From NCBI GenBank assembly GCA_027422505.1, contig JAPQWV010000005.1, positions 8,499,501 to 8,563,500 on the forward strand: 64,000 bases of DNA, read 5' to 3'. Shown here piece after piece: positions 1-10,740 of the stretch. The position numbers were made by a program, and so were the translations under genes. Source of the DNA: Craterostigma plantagineum. Taxonomy: Eukaryota; Streptophyta; Magnoliopsida; Lamiales; Linderniaceae. Position 1 is the stretch's first letter; every line of letters starts with the position of its first letter. Below the pieces are notes generated by a model. It ran no database searches. It worked only from the letters and a program-made list of their open reading frames with translations, and had not been told where the DNA came from.

Positions 1-189
1 ATCATATTCCAGAAAGAATATTCGGATAAGAAAGAATATGTCTTTAATCGTTAATTGATCCGGGAAAAAATTCGGAACATTATCGAAACGTATATCGATG
101 CTTTCTTTAGCTAATGGTACGATTTCGATTGTGGCCGAGGTAATTCTCTTCATCAAACTGCCTATTTGAGGAAAATTTCGCAATTTGCC

Positions 190-972
190 TTCCGAAGTTA
201 CTGAATCTTTAGCATACTCATGACATGAGCATGTGCACGCACGACTAGTGTGAGAGTCAGGGAGATAGCGTGCATGAGTATAAGATCGCTTGAAAGCGAT
301 ATGTATATTTGCCGATATGGGCATTTGTGTCGACTCAATGATGAGTCACTGCTCTTCTATGCTATCACGGCGATTCACGAGGCCGAATTACCTGATTCAC
401 GAGAGGTAGGGGAAATATATTACGGCGATTCACGAGGCCGACTGCCTGATTCACGAGAGGCAGGTAAATACCCCGTAGCGGGAGATGCAACCTGGAGGAT
501 GCCACTCGAGGGAACCTCGAGTGTTGGCGACCTCGTAGTAAGCTACCAGTGAGAAACGCCCGCGTGTCAGACTGCATTGGGATGGAAAGGCGTCTTAGGG
601 TTAGACGAAATTTGTGTGCCCGGGTTAGCCTCTCAATGGGACTGCATTGGGATTGAAAGGCACTATTAGCCTCTCAGTGTGGACCGCATTGGGATTGAAA
701 GGCACCATAGGGTTAAGCACAGATTGAGTACTCGGGTTTAGCCTCCCAGTGTGTGTACTGCCACTTATACCCTTAGGGGTTTGAGCTCTATATGGTGCAT
801 AGTAAGATTGAAAGCCGAAGGGGCCCAAATATGAAATGAAAAGAACGAGAAGAATATGAGAGGTCAATAGCATTGGCGCGAATGCCTTCGCTATTTAGAT
901 CACGTGCATTTCATGCATGGTTTTCACTTACTGAGCTTTATAAGCTCATTCCACGTTTTTATGTATTGTAGG
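190..972 (+). mobile_element. Diverged fragment of the TR-GAG LTR
   Basis: This stretch aligns by eye with about 38490-39297 of the LTRs in the 36-50 kb array. It shares the GCACGCACGACTAGT block, the paired GATTCACGAGGCCGA / GATTCACGAGAG repeats and the ATTGGGATTGAAAGGCAC repeats. Homology stops after ATTGTAGG at about 972, where the array LTR continues with ACCCCGCG. No TG start, CA end or primer site is present, so it is a truncated older copy. The open frame at 250-552 also occurs in all three array LTRs, but it runs across repeats and I do not call it a gene. Confidence 0.8.
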
Positions 973-1685
973 TGAAGGATTGTATCGTCCGAACTTATCT
1001 TGGCTTTTCTAGTTTCGATCGAAAGTCGCTTCCTAATCACAAAGTTCTCACAATTTGCACTATTTAAAATATGATTAAAATAATATCTCCAATCCTAGAC
1101 AAGATCCGAAAATTAAGTTGTCCCACACCTTCAATTATCCAAAACAATGATTAAAATTATTCAAACTTTAATTCATCAAAGGACCCTATCAACTACTTAA
1201 AGAAAATCATTCCACCTAAGCTATGATTGATCAAGCTTGTATTAAGGTGTCGTTTCCTTACTCCATTAATTCATGAAATATTATTTTATTACCTAGTCAC
1301 CTAATACTTCTCGTGATTTGTTAAAAGCATATAAGTTGTCGACATTATATATATAAGAGCTTGACATTTGAATTCTACACAAAGATCTCGATAAAGAATA
1401 AATCTCGATATAGTATAAGCAAGGATTTCGAGATTTAGACAACACAAAATTTTGGAGTAAATGTCGACATGAACTCGAGATTTTAACATGGATTTCGATG
1501 TGTCTTTGATATTATATACAAAGACTTCGTTATCAAACCTAGATCTCGATATTATTATATGTATATTAGGATTTTCGAGATAGTGTTTCGAACTTATAAA
1601 TAAAGATTTCGACATGAGTCTTGGGTCTGACTTCGAGATTAAATAACACATTATTTCGATGTAAACTTGATATGGATCTCGATAT
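973..1685. repeat. AT-rich stretch with dispersed ATCGAGAT motifs
   Basis: No gene is seen. From about 1380 to 1690 the sequence repeatedly shows TCTCGATA, TTTCGAGA and TCGACAT words. The same words on the other strand are scattered through 37730-38120 of the TR-GAG LTR. This may be an inverted relative of that LTR section, but similarity is at motif level only. Confidence 0.4.
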
Positions 1686-1762
1686 AAGGAAGAAAATCCC
1701 AGACGGGAAGCCCCGAGGGAGCCCCCGACTAGCAATACCCGATGGAAGATAAGTAAGGCGAG

Positions 1763-3381
1763 TGTTAGTATTGTGATCAAGAAGCCAACATTTATATTGT
1801 TGCGCTTTTTTTATTTTCACGAATTGAATGATTTATATCATTTTGTTCCTTGAGTAAATTAATTATATATGGGTCATTTAAGTCGATGACTTAGATTGTA
1901 GAATTCCATAAGGAATTAAATAATATTTACTCTAAATTTTCCTTAATCTTGATATTTAGCATGGAACACTAATTATCATGTTTAAGTTAATGTGTGGATT
2001 AAATGATAGTTATATTCTACAAACTATTTGAAAGAGTTATCAATTTAATCACACAGATATATAATGGAGAATATGATATCGGATAGACCCGAAATGAAAC
2101 ATATTATGGATTGTGTTTGTGTCATTAATGTTTCATACGTGTCTTGAATTCTATAATATGAGATGTTCATTTTTCAACACTAGAAGTACGTGTCTGTTAG
2201 TATTGCTCAACGTTAGCCGTAAAAGGTAACTATACGGGTGGTGTTACGACAAGCGTGACTAGTGCAGTGGATTATGTTCATTAAGAATATTTTGTCCCTC
2301 ATATTTTATGAGTGATAATATCCACGGGCCCCTTGATAAAAGTGATATCGTAACGCATGCAATGTGATTAAGAGCTATCATATTTATTATAAACTTTTGG
2401 AATCAAGAAATAAATAAGTTGCGAGGATGACACATTCCAACCTTGAACTTATTTAGGATATTATGTGATAGGAATTGACACGGGCAATTACTGCTTAAGG
2501 ATGATGATTCGTATTTGAGATACTTATTATCTATGTCACTTGGGTAGTCTTAATGTATTTGCTAGGTACCGCTTATGATTTATAGAATTAGAATGGGTTC
2601 AAATTCTATTGCCAATGTGACATGGATCCTACTGGGTCACACCGAAAAGAAAAGATCGAAGAATTTATTTTCTGTATGTTACATGGAGATGTAAATATAA
2701 TGAGAAATTTATTATGAGATAATTTATCTTTTCATTATATAATACAAAATAAATAAAGATTCAAATAAGATATGTGATATGAAATGATAAATATATATGG
2801 TATATATTTTATCATTTATTGAGGAAATCGGCTATGCTCTATTATTGTGGATTGGATTAAGACGATATAACAAGTAATACGCCTATGATTGGTAAATTGT
2901 AAACCACAAAAGATACGATCTTTTATGGTTATTATATGATTACTTGTCTTATGGAAATAATGGTGTATTTATGGGAGTAAATCATTTTAAAAATTAAATG
3001 AGATTTTAATTACTAAGATGGAGGAGCCGTGATTCACATATATACACATCTTTATACCTATTAGAAGGAAGGCATTTTTCACGTGGGATCAAAAAGAGTT
3101 TTGGACTCCCTAGAGAAATTGTGAATCACACACCATCGTTCGAGTATTTCTAGCTAAAGAAAGGGCGATTCTTTGATCGAATTCTTGGTGGATATCGGTA
3201 GAGATACCATACGTTTGGTATTATCAAACATCGCTCATCTCGAAGAAAGAACAGGTATATCTCTGCAAACTAGTTAGGCTTTAATTCGCATGGATCCTGT
3301 CGGAATCGGTTGATATGTTGATATAAAAATTTTAATTTCCGCTGCGTGTAATACTTCGATTATGTGCGCCGATTCCTCACA
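1763..3381 (+). repeat. copia-1 5' LTR
   Basis: This 1619-bp repeat matches 9165-10740. It has TG and CA ends. It carries about 42 bp (around 2521-2562, TATTTGAGATACTTATTATC onward) missing from the 3' copy. By eye the two LTRs differ at roughly two dozen other positions, so the insertion is neither brand new nor ancient. Confidence 0.93.
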
Positions 3382-3382
3382 G

Positions 3383-3394
3383 TGGTATCAGAGC
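3383..3394 (+). other. copia-1 primer binding site (tRNA-iMet)
   Basis: TGGTATCAGAGC is complementary to the 3' end of plant initiator methionine tRNA and lies 1 base after the 5' LTR. It is where minus-strand DNA synthesis would begin. Confidence 0.95.
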
Positions 3395-5029
3395 CGTCGT
3401 TCAGTTTCTTGATTGGTTGTATGGGACGCTTGTTTCCTTTACCTCTGATATGTACGTTTAAAATGACATGTTGATTTAATATTATGATAAAATTCCATGT
3501 GCCTTACGTTGACTACAGAAAGCTTACTTGATAAGTATTTCATGTGATGGGATGACTATTTGGTTTTCGTTGGTGTTCTGTCATGATTGCTTTGTAACAA
3601 TAAAATTAGCGATAGTCTCAATGTTAATTTATCGATATAATATCTCTCTAAGTTAATAAAATTTAATAGCCCCAATATTATTAATTTATAGAGGTTTTAC
3701 AATAGTTAGTGATTACGTAAACATCGAATAGAAATTTTCTTTTACTATCTTTCTTTGAAAATTTAATCAATTGAGATATATTTTCTAGCAAACATATGAA
3801 ATACTACAATTTGTAAAAATTAGCACACAAAATATCAATATAAAAGAATCAATGATAACCTTAATGAATCTCAAACAACAACAACATGCTATAATATTGA
3901 TATTGCGGAATGCGGAGCATGATATGATATTGATAATTGATATAATAATAAAACAATAATGATATAAGAAAATAGAGGTTTTGTAAATAGGTTTTGTATT
4001 GCAAGTGTGTAATAAAAGTTTTAATAGACCATGCAAACAATTTAAAAAACTGAAAAAAGAAATATTAAAGTGCGAACTGAAAGACACTATAAAATCGGTC
4101 AGCACAAAAAAAAATAATAAAAAACGCTAAAGCAAAAAAATTAATATTAAACAACTTTAAAAAATAATAAAAATGATGCTAGACGGACTCAAACACCAGA
4201 CCTCAAAGGTGAGAAAATGCTCCCTGACCACCACGCTACATGACATTTTAAAACATTTATAAAAACAGATGTATTTATACCGACTAACACTATATACTAC
4301 ACATATAGTACTAAAAATTTCGGAAATTTCCGGGGGGGCCGTGCCCCCCCCCCCCCCCCCGGCCCTATGCTAGATCCGCCACTGTCTGTCGTGATGATGA
4401 TTGAAATATCACATGCTTATCGTTTGCATCGTATTGGATATCCATCAAATGAGCAGTTGCATATATCTTGTGATTTTCGGTTTGGTTAATAGGATTGACC
4501 GAACATTGAGATTTTATTATCTCAAATATAGTATGATTATTAGATAATTTGCATCTTTAACATTTTAAATGATTTAAATATTTGTTAATAAGATTAACGA
4601 ATATAGTCCCTTTTAAAATTAAGTCTACTTCCTTACAATTCTATCCACGCCGAATTTAGAAAGAATATTGGTGGGACCTACTCAGTAGGCACCGTGTTCA
4701 ATCTTTAAGAGTTGTGGGGTATGTCCGACATGCCGTATCAAATAGAATGAGTTTGCTTATCAAGAGACCAAAAATTGTTTTGGGTCTTGGGGAGAAGTTT
4801 TGTTGATATACGATGTTAACAAAACCAAGAGTCAAATATGATTTGATTAGCAAGGTGTTGCTTACCTAAAATAACTAAGATAAAGTTCATGCCGACGCTA
4901 GCTTATTCTTAGTGAAAATATGGATCTTGGACCTACTACTGTGGGGCATTAAAATGTAGTGGGAGTTTTATTTGTGAATAAAACATTTACGTGAAAATAA
5001 CTGAAACCTTTTTCCTCTGTGACGTAGAT
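3395..5029. other. copia-1 leader with inserted repeat material
   Basis: This is a non-coding leader between the primer site and gag. It is long and AT-rich, and from about 3570 to 4384 it appears to contain foreign repeat sequence: a tRNA-like block, then a poly-C run, then GGCCCTATGCTAGATCCGCC. No gene is seen. Confidence 0.5.
4150..4384 (-). mobile_element. Possible tRNA-related (SINE-like) or hAT-like insertion
   Basis: On the minus strand the sequence begins CAGTGGCGGATCTAGCAT, resembling the CAGNGGCGGAGCCAG ends of some plant hAT elements. Further in (about 4245 to 4185) it has a pol III A-box-like TAGCGTGGTGGT and a B-box-like GTTTGAGTCC at tRNA-like spacing. A run of about 18 C bases lies between. 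TCTGTCAT (about 3567) and TCTGTCGT (4385) could be an imperfect TSD, but no matching left terminus is seen. Boundaries and class are uncertain. Confidence 0.35.
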
Positions 5030-5736
5030 ATGGCAGGACAATCTGTTTCGTTGCGTTCGCTTTTGGACAAGGAAAAATTGAGCTCTAATGGGACCAATTT
5101 TATTGATTGGGTACCGTAGCCTAAGAATTGTTCTAAGGCTAGAGCGCAAGGAATATGTAATTAATACGCCCATTCCCAAAGATCCCGATGCTAATTCAAG
5201 TGTTGGAGGTCGATGAGTACGACCGACATTGTTGCGATGAGATCGATGTACAATGTCTGATTGTGGCGACGATAGCACCCGAACTGCAGAAACGATTCGA
5301 GTTGAGCACGTCCTACAATATCATGGAGCAGCTCAAGAGAATGTTTCAAGAGCATGCACGTGCTGAGAGGTATAATGTGACTAGAGCTTTGCTGGCATGT
5401 AAGATGTCTGAGGGTAACTATGTTGGCGATCACATGCTCAAGATGTTGAGTTATGTGGAGCAGTTGGAGAAACTTGAAGCTCCTGTGGGCAAGGAGTTAG
5501 CCACAGACATTATTTTCAACTCTCTTCCTCCCAGCTATTCATCGTTCATCATGAACTATCACATGCATGGAATGGACAAGAGCTTGGATGAGATCCATGG
5601 GATGCTGAAAACTGCTGAACTTGACATGAAGAAAGGAGTTTCTCATGTGCTCGCAATTCATCCAGGTGGGAAAAAGATTAAGAAAGACAAATTCAAGCGC
5701 CAAATAAAAGGCAAACCAAATGTTGGTAAAAAATAA
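5030..5736 (+). pseudogene. copia-1 gag (broken)
   Basis: The likely start is ATG at 5030, where the frame reads MAGQSVSLRSLLDKEKL and then hits TAG after FIDWVP at about 5117. A second frame continues with LRIVLRLERKEY, and a third carries the rest (5188-5736, including EIDVQCLIVATIAPELQKRF). This is the copia gag of the UBN2/DUF4219 type, which forms the virus-like particle. At least two frameshifts separate the parts. The nucleocapsid zinc knuckle follows in the next frame. Confidence 0.85.
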
Positions 5737-6496
5737 GGCTAAGGTTGTCGCTTCGAGCGCTCCCAAGGCCAAGGTTGCTGCTACTGCTGAGTGCTTTTAC
5801 TGTAAAGGCATTGGGCACTGGAAGAGAAATTGTCCCAAGTATCTTGATGACTTGAAAAATGGAAAGGTTCCAACCATTTCAGGTATATTTGTTATTGAAG
5901 TTAATATTGCTACTTCTGATTCTGAATGGGTATTTGATACCGGATCGTGCGCTCGTATTTGTTTGAATATGCAGGCACTAAAGAATAAGAGGATGCTAAG
6001 ACAAGGCGAAGTACAACTACGTGTCGGGAATGGTGCAAGTGTTGCAGCTGTTGCTATTGGATGCGTAGATGTCTCTTTGCCGAGTGGGCTTATTTTAGAA
6101 CTGAAAAATGTTCATTATGTTCCATCTATCTCAAGAAATATTATTTCTATTTCATGTTTAGACATGGATGATTTTTATTTACCATTAAGAATGGTTGCTT
6201 TTCATTTTATAAAAAATTTTTATTTTTATGGATGTTCTTATGAGAAGAATGGTCTATATTTGCTTGAGATGGAAAAACAAGTTTTAAATATCAATAACAA
6301 AAGATCCAAGATTTCTCATGGGAGTATGACTCTTATGTGGCATCGTCGCCTAGGTCATATAAATGAGAGACGCATTAAGAAATTACAAGAAGTGGGACTT
6401 CTTGGTCAATTTGATTTAGAATCAATTGAGACATGCGAATCTTGTTTGCTCGGGAAGATGATTAAAGCGCCTTCGCTAAACGAGGGGAAAGGGTAA
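5720..6496 (+). pseudogene. copia-1 zinc knuckle, protease and GAG-pre-integrase
   Basis: This frame carries a CCHC knuckle (CFYCKGIGHWKRNC, about residues 26-39), then an aspartic protease with the catalytic triplet in WVFDTGSCARIC and the flap region NVHYVPSISRNIIS. A GAG-pre-integrase zinc segment follows, with WHRRLGHIN and CESCLLGK. In an intact element this cuts the polyprotein and leads into integrase. The protease has DTG followed by SCA, where DSGA/DTGA is common. It overlaps the end of the gag frame by 17 bases and ends in TAA just before the integrase core, so it is part of a broken polyprotein. Confidence 0.88.
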
Positions 6497-6499
6497 ATG

Positions 6500-7544
6500 A
6501 CCTACTAGGACTAATACATAGTGATGTATGTGGTCCGATGACGACTAATGCTCGGGGAGGTTATCAATACTTCATTACATTTACAGATGATTTCAGTAGA
6601 TATGGTTATGTCTACTTGATGAGACACAAATCTGAATCATTTGAAAAGTTCAAAGAATTCAAGAATGAAGTTGAGAACCAGCTCAACAAGAAAATAAAAG
6701 CCTTACGGTCAGACCGTGGAGGTGAATATTTGAGCATAGAGTTTGGTGCTTATCTTAAAGAATGTGGAATTGTTTCACAGTTGACTATCCTGGAACGCCG
6801 CAATGGAATGGTGTTTCTGAAAGGCGGAACAGAACCTTGTTGGACATGGTTCGATCTATGATGAGTCAAACTGAACTTTCTCTTTCCTTTTGGAGCTATG
6901 CGCTTGAAACTGCTGCATTCACACTAAACCGAGTTCCTTCTAAGTCTGTAGAAAAAACACCATATGAGATGTGGTTTGGTAAGGTACCAAATATGACATT
7001 TATGAAATTTTGGGGTTGCGAGGTTTACGTCAAAAGGTTGATGGTTGATAAACTTGGCCCTAGATCAGATAAATGCTTCTTCGTAGGATATCCTAAAGAA
7101 ACCAAAGGATATTATTTCTATCATAAGTCGGAGAACAAAGTGTTTGTTGCTCGACATGGCGTTTTCTTGGAGAAAGAGTTTCTCACACGAAAAGGCAACG
7201 ATAGTAGCGTTAGACTTGAAGAAATTCAAGGGACACTACAAGATGATATGGTTATGGTTTATCATGTGTCCCAACCCATGATAGCTTCCACCAGCGCGAG
7301 TCAAGAAGACCCAATTTCGCAACAAGTTGCGGAAGAGGCTCAAGTATTGCCTCAAGTTGATTCGACATCGGTCGAAGTTGAACAACCACAAATTGTTGCG
7401 GAGGAGGTTCAGCCGGAAGAACAACCTTTACGTAGGTCAACACGGATAGTCCGAAGGCCTGCGAGGTTCATGGGACTACACGAGATATTGGTATTAGATA
7501 CCGAGGACCCAATGACTTATAAAGAAAGCATTAGACAGACCTGA
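6500..7544 (+). pseudogene. copia-1 integrase (frameshifted)
   Basis: The retroviral-type integrase core is read in two frames. The first (to about 6800) includes HSDVCGPMTTNARGGYQYF and LRSDRGGEY, giving the first two acidic residues of DDE. The second (from about 6762) includes SERRNRTLLDM with the catalytic glutamate, then the C-terminal part (KFWGCEVYVKRL, DKCFFVGYPKETKGYYFY). The frame breaks around 6790-6825. The tail contains the linker to RT, with RRSTRIVRRPARF. The enzyme would insert the cDNA into chromosomal DNA; this copy cannot be made in one piece. Confidence 0.9.
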
Positions 7545-7566
7545 CTTTGATGAGTGGCTAGGAGCC

Positions 7567-8162
7567 ATGAAATCCGAGATGCAGTCCATGTACGACAATC
7601 AAGTTTGGAACTTAGTCGACCTTCCCGACGGTGTAAAAGCCATTGAAAACAAATGGGTTTTCAAAAGGAAGACAGACATGGACGGTAATCTGACAACATA
7701 CAAGGCACGACTGGTGGCGAAAGGTTTCAAACAAGTTCAAGGAGTTGACTATGACGAAACCTTCTCACCAGTTGTTATGTTTAAGTCGATTCGGATCCTT
7801 TTAGCAATTGCCGCATTTCACGACTATGAAATATGGCAAATGGATGTTAACACTGCATTTCTAAATGGTGATTTAGAAGAAGATGTGTACATGACACAAC
7901 CAGAGGGTTTTATAGATCCATCGAATGGTAAGAAGGTATGCAAGCTTCAGAATCCATTTATGGGTTGAAGCAAGCATCACGAAGTTGGAACAAATGCTTC
8001 GATAAAGAGATCAAAATGTTTGATTTTATCAAGTGCGAAGAGGAACCTTGTGTATACAAGAGAACTAGTGGGAGTGCAATAGTTTTTCTAGTACTGTATG
8101 TAGATGACATGCTTCTTATCGCAATGATATTCCATCACTGGAGTTTGTCAAATCCTCGTTAA
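7567..8162 (+). pseudogene. copia-1 reverse transcriptase (frameshifted)
   Basis: Copia-type RT (RVT_2) is read first as NKWVFKRKTDMDGNLTTYKA, YDETFSPVV and WQMDVNTAFLNGDLEEDVYM. After a frame change near 7950 it reads SIYGLKQASRSWNKCFD and LYVDDMLL with the YVDD catalytic box. A further break at about 8125-8162 separates the thumb region. There are at least two lesions, although all core motifs are still recognisable. Confidence 0.92.
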
Positions 8163-9082
8163 TGAAAGTGTTCTCGATGAAGGATTTGGGCGATGCTGCT
8201 TATATTTTGGGCATCAAGATCTATAGAGATAGATCGAAGAGACTCATAGGATTGAGTCAAAGTGCATATATTGAAAAGGTGTTGAAGTGGTTCTCTATGC
8301 AAGATTGCAAGAAAGGTTTCATACCTATGTCACATGGTATACATTTAAGCAAAAATCAGTGTCCTAAAACACCTGAGCTGAATGAGATGAGTAGGGTTCC
8401 ATATGCTTCGGCAATTGGATCTATCATGTATGCCATGATATGCACTCGTCCTGACGTGTCATACGCGCTTAGTGTGACAAGCAGATATCAGTCAACTCCA
8501 GGCATAGCACATTGGCGTGCAGTTAAAAATATCCTCAAGTACCTGAAAAGGACTAAGGATATGTTCCTTGTTTATGGTGGTGAACCTGAGCTCGTTGTAA
8601 AAGGTTACACTGATGCTAGTTTTCAAACCGACCATGATGATATGAGATCGCAATCAGGATATGTATTTCTGCTCAATGGAGGTGCTGTTAGTTGGAAGAG
8701 TTCCAAACAGGAAACAACAGCAGATTCCACTACTGAGGCAGAATACGTAGCTGCTTCTGAAGCGGCTAAAGAGGGATGTTGGATAAGAAAGTTCGTAACT
8801 GAGCTTGGTGTAGTTCCTAGTATTGATGGCCCAGTTGAGTTGTATTGTGACAACAATGGAGCTATTTCTCAAGCGAAAGAGCCTAGGTCACACCAAAGAT
8901 CCAAACATGTTCTACGTCGTTATCACTTAATACGAGAAATCATTGATAGAGGTAATGTGAAGGTTTGCAGAGTTGATTCCGCCGGCAACACAGCCGACGC
9001 ACTGACAAAATCTTTACCTCAAGCCAAGCACACTTCTCATAGTGAATCTATGGGTATTAGATACGATGGAAATTGGCTTTGA
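8162..9082 (+). pseudogene. copia-1 RT thumb and RNase H
   Basis: An open frame of 306 codons begins with the RT connection (MKDLGDAAYILGIKI) and continues with the copia hallmark RPDVSYALSVTSRYQ. The RNase H domain follows, with GYTDASF, STTEAEYVAASEAAKE and LYCDNNGAIS, which carry its acidic residues. It ends near SKHVLRRYHLIREI and NTADALTKSLP. This is the best preserved part of copia-1 and ends 82 bases before the 3' LTR. RNase H degrades the RNA template during reverse transcription. Confidence 0.93.
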
Positions 9083-9164
9083 AATATATGATTATTCTGA
9101 GGACCCTTGTTTATAGCTACGTGCATAGAGATGTTTGGTTTTGGCTTTAGATCAAGTGGGAGAT

Positions 9165-10740
9165 TGTTAGTATTGTGATCAAGAAGCCAACATTTATATT
9201 GTTGCGCTTTTTTTATTTTCACGAATTGAATGATTTATATCATTTTGTTCCTTGAGTAAATTAATTATTTATGGGTCATTTAAGTCGATGACTTAGATTG
9301 TAGAATTCCATATTGAATTAAATAATATTTACTCTAAATTTTCATTAATCTTGATATTTAGCATGGAACACTAATTATCATGTTTAAGATTAATGTGTGG
9401 ATTAAATGATAGTTATATTCTACAAAGTATTTGATAAAGAGTTATCAATTTAATCACACAGATATATAATGGAGATTATGATATCGGATAGACCCGGAAT
9501 GAAACATATTATGGATTGTGTTTGTGTCATTAATGTTTCATACGTGTCTTGAATTCTATAATATGAGATGTTCATTTTTCAACACTAAAAGTGCGTGTCC
9601 GTTAGTATCGCTCAACGTTAGCCGTAAAAGGTAACTATACGGGTGGTGTTACGACAAGCGTGACTAGTGCAGTGGATTATGTTCATCAAGAATATTTTGT
9701 CCCTCATATTTTATGAGTGATAATATCCACGGGCCCCTTGATAAAAGTGATATCGTAACGCATGCAATGTGATTAAGAGCTATCATATTTATTATAAACT
9801 TTTGGAATCAAGAAATAAATAAGTTGCGAGGATGACACATTCCAACCTTGAACTTATTTAGGATATTATGTGATAGGAATTGACACGGGCAATTACTGCT
9901 TAAGGATGATGATTCGTATTTGTGATAGGTACCGCTTATGATTTATAGAATTAGAAAGGGTTCAAATTCTATTGCCAATGTGACATGGATCCTACTGGGT
10001 CACACCGAAAAGAAAAGATCGAAGAATTTATTTTCTGTATGTTACATGGAGATGTAAATATAATGAGAAATTTATTATGAGATAATTTATCTTTTCATTA
10101 TATAATACAAAATAAATAAAGATTCAAATAAGATATGTGATATGAAATGATAAATATATATGGTATATATTTTATCATTTATTGAGGAAATCGGCTATGC
10201 TCTATTATTGTGGATTGGACTAAGACGATATAACAAGTAATACGCCTATGATTGGTAAATTGTAAACCACAAAGATACGATCTTTTATGGTTATTATATG
10301 ATTACTTGTCTTATGGAAATAATGGTGTAATTATGGGAGTAAATCATTTTAATAATTCAATGAGATTTTAATTACTAAGATGGAGGAGCCGTGATTCACA
10401 TATATACACATCTTTATACCTATTAGAAGGAAGGCATTTTTCACGTGGGATCAAAAAGAGTTTTGGACTCCCTAGAGAAATTGTGAATCACACACCATCG
10501 TTCGAGTATTTCTAGCTAAAGAAAGGGCGATTCTTTGATCGAATTATTGGTGGATCGGTAGAGATACCATACGTTTGGTATTATCAAACATCGCTCATCT
10601 CGAAGAAAGAACAGGTATATATCTGCAAACTAGTTAGCTTTAATTCGCATGGATACTATCGGAATCAGTTGACATATTGATATAAAAATTTTAATTTCCG
10701 CTGTGTGTAATACTTCGATTATGTGCGCCGATTCCTCACA
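9165..10740 (+). repeat. copia-1 3' LTR
   Basis: This 1576-bp direct repeat of 1763-3381 has TG and CA ends and is followed directly by the TSD GCGAG. It lacks about 42 bp present in the 5' LTR. Confidence 0.93.

Larger units (their letters stand above)
1763..10740 (+). mobile_element. Complete Ty1/copia element copia-1, TSD GCGAG
   Basis: It is bounded by two long direct repeats starting TGTTAGTATTG and ending TTCCTCACA, and flanked by a perfect 5-bp target site duplication GCGAG (1758-1762 and 10741-10745). A 12-base tRNA-iMet primer site follows the 5' LTR and a purine-rich AAGTGGGAGA precedes the 3' LTR. The coding order gag, protease, integrase, reverse transcriptase, RNase H is the copia order. 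Frameshifts in gag, integrase and RT make it defective. It interrupts gypsy-1 and is therefore younger than it. Confidence 0.95.

Noticed and set aside
250..552. Open frame repeated at 38524, 43611 and 48696 as a possible small gene
   Set aside because: It crosses tandem GATTCACGAG repeats inside LTRs, has no domain, and its conservation is explained by LTR identity.
4337..4362. Poly-C runs here and at 18880 and 22426 as signals
   Set aside because: One is the reverse of a polypurine tract and the others are repeat-borne homopolymers prone to assembly error.
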